From: DASXAQ01 sp036406615
GTDB lineage: Bacteria; Actinomycetota; UBA4738
Assembly (NCBI GenBank): GCA_036406615.1
Contig: DASXAQ010000049.1
Coordinates: forward strand, 1-31,458
DNA: 31,458 nucleotides
Direction: 5' to 3'
The translations under genes were made by a program, and so were the position numbers. Below are positions 21,069 to 28,759 of this stretch, piece after piece; the first letter of the stretch is position 1; the number at the start of each line of letters is the position of its first letter. The notes below the pieces were generated by a model. That model had not been told where the DNA came from. It did not search any database and saw only the letters and a list, made by a program, of their open reading frames with translations.

Positions 21069-21152
21069 TGCCCGGGGTGGGATTCGAACCCACACGCGCT
21101 CTCGCGCCGTGGCTTTTAAGGCCACATCGTCTGCCAGTTCCGACACCCGGGC
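21069..21152 (-). tRNA. tRNA-Leu (anticodon UAA)
   Basis: This 84-nt class II tRNA folds completely. The acceptor stem is GCCCGGG/CCCGGGC and the D-stem is TCG/CGA. The anticodon stem is GTGGC/GCCAC, with loop CTTAAAA giving anticodon UAA. The long variable arm GCGC-GAGA-GCGC is typical of leucine. The T-arm is GTGGG-TTCGAAT-CCCAC and the discriminator is A. The 3' CCA is not encoded. It reads the rare UUA codon, which in GC-rich actinobacteria is often confined to regulatory or accessory genes. Confidence 0.97.
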
Positions 21153-21173
21153 CGGGAGCCGATGTGCGCCGCG

Positions 21174-21179
21174 AGTCTA
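21174..21179 (-). promoter_or_regulatory. -10 element for tRNA-Leu(UAA)
   Basis: TAGACT on the minus strand lies 21 nt before the tRNA 5' end, leaving a 5' leader of about 14 nt for RNase P. It overlaps the stop codon region of the ligD-like gene. No clear -35 was seen. Confidence 0.4.
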
Positions 21180-22511
21180 CCCGGAGCCTCCCGGCCCCTC
21201 GTAGCCCTCCCATGGGTCGTAGTCGACCTCGAGCGCCTCCTGCCCGGGTCGCTCGGCCACCGGAACGTTGCGCAGGTTCAGACGGATACGCGTCCAGGTC
21301 GTGCTTCGTCCCCGCATGGCGTCGACCATCACGTCGGCCGGCGCGAGGTACGGCCAGACGTCGGGGTGCCTGTCCCTCCAGCGACGAAGCCCGTCCTTCG
21401 CCTCCTTCTCGGTGGCCGCGCGCGCAACCTCGATCAGGGGCGCGGTGGTGCGGCGCCGTCCGGTGGGACCGGCCGACTTGCCCGGGGCCGGAGGCGGCAC
21501 CGTGCCCGGCTCCCTGCGGCGCTTCGACGGCTGCACCCGCCTGGGTTCGTCCGGCGCCTTCGCGTACTGGGGCGGCCACGGCGCGTCGCCGAACCCCTCG
21601 GCCTCGTGCTGGGCCGAGAGCTCGAGCAGCCGCTCGATCGATCCCGCCGTCTCGTCGATGCCCTGCGACGGATCGCCGATCTCCGCGAAGCGTTGAGGCA
21701 CCGTGTCGATCGTGAACGCATCGGGCGACACACCGGACAGCTCGTCCCACGACAGCGGAGTGGACACGCGCGCGTCCGCCGTCGGCCGGACCGAATATGC
21801 CGACGCGACCGTGCGGTCCTTCGCGTTCTGGTTGTAGTCGAGGAACACGCCGTGGCGTTCCTCCTTCCACCACCGACTGGTGGCGAGGTCGGGCGCACGC
21901 CGTTCGACGTCGCGCGCAAGGGCGAGTGCGGCGCGACGAACCTCGGGGAACGACCACTTCGGCTCGATGCGGCAGTAGACGTGGATCCCGCGGGATCCGG
22001 ACGTCTTCGGCCCGCCGGTCAGCCCGGCATCGGCGAGCGCCTCGCGCGTGACCATCGCAACGTCGCGGATCTGTTCCCACCCGATGCCCGGAACGGGATC
22101 GAGGTCCACGCGAAGCTCGTCGGGGTGATCCAGGTCGACCGCGCGGACCGGGTGCGGGTTCAGGTCGATGCAGCCGAGGTTGATCACCCAGGCCAGCTGG
22201 GACGCGTCGCGCACGACGATCTCCTGCGCGGTTCGCCCGGACGGGAAGCTCAGCTCGACGACCTCGATCCATTCCGGCCGTGACTGCGGCGCTCGCTTCT
22301 GGAAGAAGAACTCCCCCTCGGCGCCGTTGACGTAGCGCTTCAGAGCCATCGGGCGCCCCGCCACCCCGCGCAGCGCGCCGTCGGCCACCGCGAGGTAGTA
22401 GCGCACCAGGTCGAGCTTCGTTCTTCCGAGCCGAGGGAAGAACACCTTGCCGGGGTTCGTGACGCTGACCTCGCGGCCGGCGACCTCGATGATCTCCTGC
22501 GGGCTGGGCAT
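21177..22511 (-). CDS. LigD-type NHEJ polymerase/primase domain protein
   Basis: This 444-residue archaeo-eukaryotic-primase-type polymerase matches the PolDom of actinobacterial LigD. The catalytic Asp are D136 and D138 (RVDLDPVPG) and D225 (FLDYNQNAKDR); nucleotide-binding residues lie in KTSGSRGIHVYC and TVASAYSVR. No ligase or 3'-phosphoesterase domain is attached, and Ku is not in the window. A basic proline-rich linker (about 310-345) leads to a C-terminal region ending DVMVDAMRGRSTTWTRIRLN, as in other free-standing PolDom proteins. It probably fills or extends ends during non-homologous end joining. The ATG at 22511 is preferred over GTG 22520, because it follows TAGGGT by exactly 7 nt. 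Confidence 0.88.
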   Translation of the reverse strand: MPSPQEIIEVAGREVSVTNPGKVFFPRLGRTKLDLVRYYLAVADGALRGVAGRPMALKRYVNGAEGEFFFQKRAPQSRPEWIEVVELSFPSGRTAQEIVVRDASQLAWVINLGCIDLNPHPVRAVDLDHPDELRVDLDPVPGIGWEQIRDVAMVTREALADAGLTGGPKTSGSRGIHVYCRIEPKWSFPEVRRAALALARDVERRAPDLATSRWWKEERHGVFLDYNQNAKDRTVASAYSVRPTADARVSTPLSWDELSGVSPDAFTIDTVPQRFAEIGDPSQGIDETAGSIERLLELSAQHEAEGFGDAPWPPQYAKAPDEPRRVQPSKRRREPGTVPPPAPGKSAGPTGRRRTTAPLIEVARAATEKEAKDGLRRWRDRHPDVWPYLAPADVMVDAMRGRSTTWTRIRLNLRNVPVAERPGQEALEVDYDPWEGYEGPGGSG

Positions 22512-22518
22512 CGGGATC

Positions 22519-22564
22519 ACCCTAGCGGGCGGCGGTACGTGCCGATCGCTTCAGCGTTCGGCAC
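22519..22564 (-). promoter_or_regulatory. Promoter of the LigD-like gene with a 26-bp dyad over the -35 zone
   Basis: TAGGGT (minus, 22524-22519) is 7 nt from the ATG at 22511. Upstream, 22539-22564 forms an interrupted palindrome: GTGCCGA, one mismatch, CGCT, a two-base centre, AGCG, one mismatch, TCGGCAC. It covers the expected -35 position, where no consensus hexamer exists. That suggests a site for an activator or repressor of this repair gene and perhaps of the divergent lipoprotein gene. Confidence 0.45.
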
Positions 22565-22610
22565 ACAAAAAGCAGCGATCCGTCGTAACCACACCGCGCC
22601 GGGGCGCGTG

Positions 22611-22632
22611 TAGAGTTCGAGCCGAAGGGAGG
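22611..22632 (+). promoter_or_regulatory. -10 and Shine-Dalgarno of the TolB-like lipoprotein gene
   Basis: TAGAGT (22611-22616) is followed by GGGAGG (22627-22632), 9 nt before the GTG at 22642. The predicted start site near 22623 would give a leader of about 20 nt. No -35 hexamer was recognised. Confidence 0.4.
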
Positions 22633-22641
22633 ACGAAGCGC

Positions 22642-23556
22642 GTGCGACGAATCAAACACCTCGTGCCGCTCGCCCTCGCGTGTCTGCTGGCTTCCGGATG
22701 CGGGCTCAGCTCCGCGGTGCACCTGACCGAGACGGCCGGAGCGCCCGATCCGCACACGGCGATCCTTCTGTCCATCCTGGGGGGCTCGGTCTCCATGGTG
22801 GACCCGAACTCCGGCGCCATCGAGCCCATCGCGACCGGCCTCACCGACTTCCAGTCCGGCTACGCGACGTGGGCGCCCTCGCACGCGCAACTGGCCTACG
22901 GGAGCGCCGGCATCGCCGTGGTGCAGGCCGGCTCGAACAAGACGCGCTGGCTGGTGCGCGGGCAATCCCTGTCGATGCCCGCGTGGAGTCCCGACGGGCG
23001 CTCGATCGTGTACGGCAACGGGCTGGTCGCCTGGGTCACCCGGGCCGCCCGCAACAACCCGGACCGGATCCTCGACCAGCAGGACCTGGGGCCCTTCGGC
23101 TTCGACTGGTCCTCGAAGAACGTCATCGCGTTCGAGGGGCTGGCCCTGAACTGCGACAACGCCGAGGGGTGCTTCTCGACCAACCAGAGCGACATCTGGA
23201 CGATGCGGCCGACGGGGTCGGGGCTTCACCAGATCACCAAGCTCGGCACCGCGTCCAACCCCAAGTGGTCCCCGGATTCCACGAAGATCATGTTCATCCG
23301 CACGGTCACCGAGCATCGCAAGCAGCAGGCTCAGCTGTGGCTGGTGCCGGCGAGCGGCGGCCACCTCCAGCACCTGGTGCCGGCGGTCACCAACGTCCTC
23401 GCCGCCGACTGGGCGCCGTCCGGAGCCCGCATCGCGATCGTGCGCCAGGGCATCGCGCCCGGCACGGTGGACCTGTGGATCGCCAACGCCGACGGCAGCG
23501 GGCTGCACGCGATCGCGACGTCGATCCCGGGAACGGACGCGACGGTCGACTGGTAG
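22642..23556 (+). CDS. TolB-like beta-propeller lipoprotein
   Basis: This 304-residue lipoprotein has a basic start, a hydrophobic core and lipobox LASGC with C20. The mature part is a PD40/TolB-type propeller; blades are visible as WSPDGRSIVY, FDWSSKNVIAF, PKWSPDSTKIMFI and DWAPSGARIAIV, each preceded by strands such as DIWTMRPTGSG or QLWLVPASGG. Such exported propellers bind proteins or peptidoglycan-associated partners, but there is no Tol/Pal context here. The GTG start is set by GGGAGG at 9 nt. It is divergent from the LigD-like gene and convergent with the cyclophilin pair. The specific role is unknown. Confidence 0.85.
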   Translation: MRRIKHLVPLALACLLASGCGLSSAVHLTETAGAPDPHTAILLSILGGSVSMVDPNSGAIEPIATGLTDFQSGYATWAPSHAQLAYGSAGIAVVQAGSNKTRWLVRGQSLSMPAWSPDGRSIVYGNGLVAWVTRAARNNPDRILDQQDLGPFGFDWSSKNVIAFEGLALNCDNAEGCFSTNQSDIWTMRPTGSGLHQITKLGTASNPKWSPDSTKIMFIRTVTEHRKQQAQLWLVPASGGHLQHLVPAVTNVLAADWAPSGARIAIVRQGIAPGTVDLWIANADGSGLHAIATSIPGTDATVDW

Positions 23557-23574
23557 GCGTTCGACGGGAGCGGG

Positions 23575-24099
23575 CTAGGAGGCCGGCTCCTCGATCCGGA
23601 CCGACTGGATCACGACGGGCTCCTTCGGCCGGTCGCTCACGTCGGTGGAGACGCGCTCGATGGCCTTCACCGCGTCCATGCCGTCGCTGACCCTGCCGAA
23701 GATCGTGTAGTTCTTGGGAAGGCGCTCACCCTCGGCGCCGCTCACGATGAAGAACTGGCTGCCGTTGGTGTGCGGGCCGGCGTTGGCCATGGCGAGCGTG
23801 CCCGCCTGGTACCCAAGGTCGTTGTCCAGCTCGTCCTCGAACTCGTAGCCGGGGCCGCCGGCGCCCGTCCCCTGCGGGTCGCCGCCCTGGATGACGAAGC
23901 CGGGGATGATCCGATGAAACGTCAGCCCGTCGTAGAAGCCGTCGCGGGCCAGGAACGTGAAGCTGTTGACGGTGTTCGGGGCGTCGGCGGCGAACAGCTC
24001 GATCGTGATCGTCCCGTGCGACGTCTCCATCACCGCCACGTACGTGCCGTTCGGGTCGATCTGCATCTGGGGAGGCGCGTCGTAGCTCGGCCTCGGCAT
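23575..24099 (-). CDS. Cyclophilin-type peptidyl-prolyl isomerase (cytoplasmic)
   Basis: This 174-residue isomerase catalyses cis-trans isomerisation of X-Pro bonds. The core shows the cyclophilin active site: FHRIIPGFVIQGGDPQGTG (catalytic Arg after FH), then GTLAMANAGPHTNGSQFFI and the C-terminal FGRVSDGMDAVKAI. There is no signal peptide. The ATG follows a GGGGGG tract and lies 2 nt after the stop of the membrane-anchored cyclophilin, so the two form an operon and are likely an old duplication. Confidence 0.93.
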   Translation of the reverse strand: MPRPSYDAPPQMQIDPNGTYVAVMETSHGTITIELFAADAPNTVNSFTFLARDGFYDGLTFHRIIPGFVIQGGDPQGTGAGGPGYEFEDELDNDLGYQAGTLAMANAGPHTNGSQFFIVSGAEGERLPKNYTIFGRVSDGMDAVKAIERVSTDVSDRPKEPVVIQSVRIEEPAS

Positions 24100-24101
24100 G
24101 G

Positions 24102-24881
24102 CTACCCCCCTGTCTGGATGGTGATCTTCTTGATGATGACCGGCTTCTTCGGCTTGTCCTTGGTTCCGATGTCCGAGCCGCCGATCGTCGGCACCCGGGA
24201 GATGTTCAGCACGACGTTCATGTTGCTCGAGACCTGGCCGAAGATCGTGTACTTCTTCGGCAGGCTCACGCCCTGCGGTCCGGTCACGACGAAGAACTGG
24301 CTGCCGTTCGTGTTGGGGCCGGAGTTCGCCATCGCGAGCGTCCCCAGCTTGTACTTCAGGTTGTTGTTGAGCTCGTCGGCGAACTTGTAGCCGGGGTTGC
24401 CGGCGCCGGTCCCGGCCGGGTCGCCCCCCTGGATCACGAAGTCCGGGATGATCCGGTGAAACGTCAGGCCGTCGTAGAACCCCTTGCGGGCGAGCGTCAC
24501 GAAGTTGTTCACCGTGCAGGGCGCGTCCTTCGGATACAGGAGGGCCTTGAACGTGCCCATCGAGGTGACGACCGTGGCGGTGTAGGTCTTGTTCACGTCG
24601 ATCGTGAACTTCGGGATCGGCTGCAGCTTCTTCTTCCCGGTGTCTGCCGCCTTGTCCAGCTTGAAGCCGCAGTTGGCGCCCGGGCTGCTCGTCGGCGAAG
24701 GGGTCGCGGCGGGCGTCTTGTTCCCGCCGAAGGCCAGGAAGACGAACACCCCGGCCGCAACGACGACCACCACGGAAACGGCGATGGCGATCCAGCGCTG
24801 GCGCTTCTGGCGACTGCGCTCGGCCTGTCGGCGGGCGTGCAGCTTCGCGAGCTGTCGATCCCTGGTCTTTCGATTGGACAT
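24102..24881 (-). CDS. Membrane-anchored cyclophilin peptidyl-prolyl isomerase (PpiB-type)
   Basis: This 259-residue protein has a basic cytoplasmic segment (MSNRKTRDRQLAKLHARRQA), a transmembrane helix at about 30-53, and a Pro/Ser/Thr linker. An extracytoplasmic cyclophilin domain follows with FHRIIPDFVIQGGDPAGTG, TLAMANSGPNTNGSQFFVV and FGQVSSNMNVV. The layout matches mycobacterial PpiB. An in-frame ATG at 24926 would add 15 residues, but a TAGGGT -10 lies only 3 nt before it, and family proteins start near the KTRDRQ segment, so 24881 is preferred with moderate certainty. A TACGCT -10 (24901-24896) lies 14 nt before it. It is the first gene of the two-cyclophilin operon. Confidence 0.87.
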   Translation of the reverse strand: MSNRKTRDRQLAKLHARRQAERSRQKRQRWIAIAVSVVVVVAAGVFVFLAFGGNKTPAATPSPTSSPGANCGFKLDKAADTGKKKLQPIPKFTIDVNKTYTATVVTSMGTFKALLYPKDAPCTVNNFVTLARKGFYDGLTFHRIIPDFVIQGGDPAGTGAGNPGYKFADELNNNLKYKLGTLAMANSGPNTNGSQFFVVTGPQGVSLPKKYTIFGQVSSNMNVVLNISRVPTIGGSDIGTKDKPKKPVIIKKITIQTGG

Positions 24882-24987
24882 CGGCTTGGCGAAGAAGCGT
24901 ACCCGGTCATCGGGAGTTTGGCCCATGGCACCCTATCGGCAGGTCCCGCGGCCGTCCCAAGCCGCGATCCGGCGGCGTCGGGGCCTG

Positions 24988-25042
24988 CGGGCACCTCTTC
25001 GGGCACCCTTTCGGGCACGCTGCGGGCACCCGATTCGGGCGG
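24988..25042 (+). repeat. Helically phased CGGGCAC repeats upstream of the radical SAM promoter
   Basis: CGGGCAC occurs at 24988, 25000, 25012 and 25023, with a degenerate CGGGCGG at 25036. The start-to-start spacings of 12, 12, 11 and 13 bp are about one DNA turn each. The array ends about 16 bp before the TTGACA -35 box. Direct repeats stacked on one DNA face upstream of a promoter suggest cooperative binding of an activator. Confidence 0.6.
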
Positions 25043-25057
25043 TCTGCCCGGTTGGTC

Positions 25058-25107
25058 TTGACACTCCCCGACGGCACCCCCGACAATGGCTGTCCCAACC
25101 GAGGGGG
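25058..25107 (+). promoter_or_regulatory. Promoter and Shine-Dalgarno of the radical SAM gene
   Basis: TTGACA (25058-25063) and GACAAT (25082-25087) are separated by 18 bp, the clearest sigma-70-type promoter in the window. The start site near 25094 excludes the in-frame ATG at 25086. GAGGGGG (25101-25107) lies 8 nt before GTG 25116, which fixes the start. Confidence 0.7.
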
Positions 25108-25115
25108 TTTTGCAG

Positions 25116-27248
25116 GTGGGGAAGACCAAACTCCGCGTCCATATGCTCGATCTGAAGTCCTACTACCTCTCGCCCGCCTACCAGCTGGCGCTGCTGGCCT
25201 CGTACGCCGGCACCCAGCCGGAGGTGAAGGAGAACGTGGAGTTCGTCTTCACCGAGCACCCTCGCGAGCAGCCGGCCTCCGAGGTCGCCAAGGCGATCCT
25301 GGAAACCGACTCCGATCTCGTGGCGGCGTCGAACTACGCCTGGAACTACAAGAAGATCTGCGACACCCTGGACATCCTGTCGGCCACCGACGCGAAGCTG
25401 CCCCGGATCGTCCTGGGCGGGCCCAACAGTGCCGGCCCGTTCGGCGAGGACCTGCTGCGACGCTACCCGATCGTCTCGGCGCTGGTCGAGGCCGAGGGTG
25501 AGCCCGCCTTCTACGACATCTGCGGCTCGCTGGTCGACAGCCCCACCAAGGACCCGTTCGCGGAGTCGCGCAACTGCGTGATCCGCACCGAGGACGGCGA
25601 GATCGTCCGGCCCAACATCGACCACCGCATCCTGCACCTGGACGAGGTGCCCTCGCCGTACCTGACGGGGTTGATCCCCGCATCGCCGTCGCCGGTGTTC
25701 TACGAGACGAACCGCGGATGTCCCTACCGCTGCTCGTTCTGCTACTGGGGCAACGGCAACTCGAAGGTCTACCGGATGTCGCACGAGCGCATCCGCGAGG
25801 AGATGGAGTTCTTCGCCAAGCAGAAGGTGCACGCCTTCTGGATCGCCGACGCGAACTTCGGCCTGTTCGTCAACGACTCCGAGATCGCGGAGATGATGGC
25901 CGAGATCAACTCGAAGTACGGCCGCCCGTTCAAGAGGGTGGGCGTCAACTGGGCCAAGAACAGCAGCGACCGCGTGCTGGAGATCGCCTCGATCTTCAAG
26001 CGCGGCGGGATGGAGTGCACGACGACTCTGGCCCTGCAGTCCGTGACCGAGGAGGCCGAGGAGCAGGCCAGCCGCTATGCGATGGCGCCGTCGAAGTTCG
26101 TCGGCCTGATCAGCGCGGCCGAGCACGAGAACATCGACACGTACACCGACATCATCTGGGGACTGCCCGGCGAGAACGTCGAGGAGTACCTGGACGGGCT
26201 CAACACCGTCATCGCGACCGGGGTGCCGGCGATCCTGATCCATCAGCTGTACCTGCTGCCCGGCACGCGCTTCTTCGACGAGCAGGACTCGTTCGGGCTG
26301 AAGATGGTCAGGGACTCGGGCGAGGCGCCGCCGCCACCCGAGGAGCGGTCCGGGTACTGGGACTACATCGTGGTCAGCCACCCGAAGATGCCGCGCGAGG
26401 AAGGGATCCGGGGCACGCGCATCATCGGCGTCAGCCACCTGTTCCACAACCACGACCTCGGCCGCGTGGTCGGGTTCTACCTGTCGCGGTACGGCCTGTC
26501 GCACCGCGAGATGTACACGTACTTCGACGACCTGTTGATGGGCAAGGTCGAGGGGTTCCCCGAGGACCGCCACCCCGTGCTCGGCCGGATCCGGGAGCTC
26601 ATCCGCTCGTTCGCGGACACCGTCGGCCTGGACGAATTCATGTTCTACCGCAAGCTGTCGGACTACATCTGGTTCTCCGACGAGTCCGGCGACGAGGTCG
26701 TGTACGCCGAGCCCGAGATCCGCGCGTTCATGCAGGACTTCTTCCGGTCGTTCGCGGACCACTACGGCATCGCCCAGTCGCCGCAGGAGCGCCACCTGCT
26801 CGAAGAGCTCGTGGACTACAACGTCCTCATCTCGCCGAAGCCGGGCTGGGCATCGCAGGGCACGTACACGTTCGATCACGACGTCCACCGCCTCTGGCGG
26901 GACATGCTGACGCAGGCTCTGACGACCGAGGACGAGCCGGCGGCCGCGCCGGTCGAGGCCGGGTCCGAGCTGCTCCAGATCGAGCTGGACCGCAAGAAGC
27001 CGAAGGAGAGCTGGCACGCGCGCGCGGCGAAGGTGCGCGCGGGGCTGCGGGAGATGCTGAACGACCCGTCCTACCTGGCGAGCCTGGATGGCCCGGTGGT
27101 CTACAAGGTCTCGAACCCGTGGATCGCGCCGCCGTCGAAGTCGAACTCCGACTGGCTGCTCAGCAACCGCAGCAAGCACATCATCGTGAAGGGCGACGAC
27201 GAGTCGCGGGCCGAGCCCGCTGAGTCGGCGCCGGCGCTCGTCTCCTAG
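25116..27248 (+). CDS. Cobalamin-type radical SAM enzyme, methyltransferase-like
   Basis: This 710-residue enzyme starts at a GTG fixed by promoter and Shine-Dalgarno position. Residues 1-150 resemble the B12-binding Rossmann domain of class B radical SAM proteins (VLGGPNSAGPFGEDLL loop) without a DxHxxG motif. The radical SAM cluster motif is C202-x3-C206-x2-C209 (CPYRCSFCYWG). The barrel continues through FWIADANFGLF, TTLALQSVTEEA and DIIWGLPGENVEEYLDGL. A C-terminal region of about 250 residues with many aromatic residues follows. The CYWG cluster loop resembles B12-dependent radical SAM C-methyltransferases of natural-product pathways, as I recall them. No biosynthetic genes flank it, so the substrate is unknown. 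Confidence 0.85.
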   Translation: MGKTKLRVHMLDLKSYYLSPAYQLALLASYAGTQPEVKENVEFVFTEHPREQPASEVAKAILETDSDLVAASNYAWNYKKICDTLDILSATDAKLPRIVLGGPNSAGPFGEDLLRRYPIVSALVEAEGEPAFYDICGSLVDSPTKDPFAESRNCVIRTEDGEIVRPNIDHRILHLDEVPSPYLTGLIPASPSPVFYETNRGCPYRCSFCYWGNGNSKVYRMSHERIREEMEFFAKQKVHAFWIADANFGLFVNDSEIAEMMAEINSKYGRPFKRVGVNWAKNSSDRVLEIASIFKRGGMECTTTLALQSVTEEAEEQASRYAMAPSKFVGLISAAEHENIDTYTDIIWGLPGENVEEYLDGLNTVIATGVPAILIHQLYLLPGTRFFDEQDSFGLKMVRDSGEAPPPPEERSGYWDYIVVSHPKMPREEGIRGTRIIGVSHLFHNHDLGRVVGFYLSRYGLSHREMYTYFDDLLMGKVEGFPEDRHPVLGRIRELIRSFADTVGLDEFMFYRKLSDYIWFSDESGDEVVYAEPEIRAFMQDFFRSFADHYGIAQSPQERHLLEELVDYNVLISPKPGWASQGTYTFDHDVHRLWRDMLTQALTTEDEPAAAPVEAGSELLQIELDRKKPKESWHARAAKVRAGLREMLNDPSYLASLDGPVVYKVSNPWIAPPSKSNSDWLLSNRSKHIIVKGDDESRAEPAESAPALVS

Positions 27249-27289
27249 CTCCTCGGCTCCCTCGGGCTTCTCCGGCTCTTTCGTGCGGG

Positions 27290-28759
27290 TCAGCCCGCCG
27301 GCTCGTCCCCGCCAAGCAGGCGAAGCGCGAGCCCGTCCAGGATGTCCGTCTCCGAGACCAGGGCCTGATCGAACCCCCACCGCCGCATGGCCGAGGCCAG
27401 CAGCGCGGCGCCCGCGGGGATCACGTCGGCGCGGCCCGGCGCCATGGAGGGGATCGCGGCTCGTTCCGCGGTCGTCAGGTCGGCGAGCAGCGTGGCCACC
27501 CGTTCGGCATCCATCCGCGACAGCACCGTTCGGTGCAGCCGTTCGGGGTCGTACTCGTCGAGCCCCAGCGAGATGGCCTGGACCGTCGTCGAGGTGCCGG
27601 CCACCGCGACGAGCGTGCCGGCCTCCGCCACCGGGACGACCTCCTCGACCTCGCGCAGCCCCTCCTCGATCGCGGACTCCATCGCGGCCAGGTCGTCGTA
27701 CGCGGGCGGGTCGTGGCGGACGAACCGCTCGGTCAGGCGCACGCTTCCGAGCTGGGTGGAGATCGACGCCGACGGCTCGAGCTCGCCCATGACGAACTCC
27801 GTGCTGCCGCCGCCGATGTCCACGACCAGGTACGGCGGCCGCGCGCCGGCGTCGATCGCGCGGGGGTCGTCGGCCAGGTGCCAGGTGGCGCCGCGGAACG
27901 ACGTGGCTGCCTCGGCGGTACCGGACAGTACCTCCATCTCCTCGCCCGTGTGTTTCAGGACTGCCGCGGCCAGCTCCTCACGGTTCGTGGCGTCGCGGAC
28001 GGCGCTGGTCGCCGTCAGGTGGATGCGTTCGGCGTCCAGCGCCCGCGCCTGGCGGCAGTAGCGGGCCAGGACCGCGACGGTCCGCTGCAGTGCCAACGGC
28101 GCGATCCGGTGCGTGCGGTCGACGCCCTCGCCGATCCGCGTGATGACCATGTCGCGGGACAGGTCGACCAGCTCGCCGTTCGTGTCCTCGTTCGGACCGG
28201 CGTCTTCGGCGGAGGGTTCGGTCCAGCGCGCGACCAGCAACCGGATCGAGTTGGTTCCCAGGTCGATCGCGGCGACCCTCCGTCCCGGCCGTTCGTAGTG
28301 CACGGGCTCGGGGAGCTCGTGCAGCCGCTCGGAGACCCACGCGCCGATCGGATCGGCCCCGCCGGCCAGGAACCAGGCGTAGTGCGCGTGGAGACACTTG
28401 ATGCCGTCGGCCGAGCCACCGACGCCGCCCCACGCTTCGGCACCGGGAATGAATCGGCCGCGCTCTCGCGCGTAGGACTGGTGCGACCGGCGCAGCATCG
28501 TGCGCAGGTCGGGGTCGGTCTCGGCCTCCTCCGCCAGGCGCTTGATCCAGCCGGCCGCCTCCAGGCGCGAGACCGCCTTGACGTGCTCGGGGCAGGTCAG
28601 CCAGAACAACGTGGGAAACGGGTTGCCGTCGGCGTCGACGGGCGCGTTGCGGATGACGAGCGGGTGACCGGACCCGCATCGCGCGACGACGGTGAACTCG
28701 ACGGTTGGTTCTCGCCCGAGTTGGGCGGCGACGGCCTGGCGGTCGCTGAGTCCGGCTAT
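27290..28759 (-). CDS. DUF501-Ppx/GppA fusion (exopolyphosphatase type), non-canonical start
   Basis: Residues 1-145 are a DUF501 domain (QAVAAQLGRE, NPFPTLFWLTCPEHV, RLEAAGWI, IKCLHAHYAWFLAGG). Residues from about 155 on are an Ppx/GppA phosphatase (AAIDLGTNSIRLLVARW, TATSAVRDATNR, VVDIGGGSTEFVMGELE, GTSTTVQAI), which cuts polyphosphate or pppGpp. In M. tuberculosis, DUF501 (Rv1025) and Ppx2 (Rv1026) are adjacent separate genes; here they are one frame. The first canonical start, TTG 28609, would cut about 50 conserved DUF501 residues. The frame is open up to ATA 28759, which overlaps the S1 stop (ATAG). I give 28759 as the probable, non-canonical start. It forms an operon with the S1 gene. 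Confidence 0.8.
   Translation of the reverse strand: MAGLSDRQAVAAQLGREPTVEFTVVARCGSGHPLVIRNAPVDADGNPFPTLFWLTCPEHVKAVSRLEAAGWIKRLAEEAETDPDLRTMLRRSHQSYARERGRFIPGAEAWGGVGGSADGIKCLHAHYAWFLAGGADPIGAWVSERLHELPEPVHYERPGRRVAAIDLGTNSIRLLVARWTEPSAEDAGPNEDTNGELVDLSRDMVITRIGEGVDRTHRIAPLALQRTVAVLARYCRQARALDAERIHLTATSAVRDATNREELAAAVLKHTGEEMEVLSGTAEAATSFRGATWHLADDPRAIDAGARPPYLVVDIGGGSTEFVMGELEPSASISTQLGSVRLTERFVRHDPPAYDDLAAMESAIEEGLREVEEVVPVAEAGTLVAVAGTSTTVQAISLGLDEYDPERLHRTVLSRMDAERVATLLADLTTAERAAIPSMAPGRADVIPAGAALLASAMRRWGFDQALVSETDILDGLALRLLGGDEPAG

Noticed and set aside
20949..21146. Upstream extension of the BTAD regulator frame
   Set aside because: It would translate through tRNA-Leu; the promoter and G-rich Shine-Dalgarno support GTG 20948.
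22539..22564. Intrinsic terminator
   Set aside because: The hairpin is followed by an A-tract on the plus strand, and the T-tract precedes it on the minus strand; it lies between divergent promoters, so an operator is more likely.
24988..25042. CRISPR array or plasmid iterons
   Set aside because: The units are only 7 bp with 4-6 bp between them, and no cas or rep gene is present; promoter-proximal phasing fits a regulator array better.
25086..25115. ATG 25086 as start of the radical SAM protein
   Set aside because: It overlaps the -10 hexamer GACAAT; the message starts downstream of it.
27285..27298. Terminator hairpin GCGGG/CCCGC after the radical SAM gene
   Set aside because: It has only five pairs, no T-run, and lies partly in the end of the DUF501-Ppx gene.
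24933..27380. 815-codon antisense frame opposite the radical SAM gene
   Set aside because: The plus strand carries the CxxxCxxC motif and a strong promoter; the antisense frame is low complexity.
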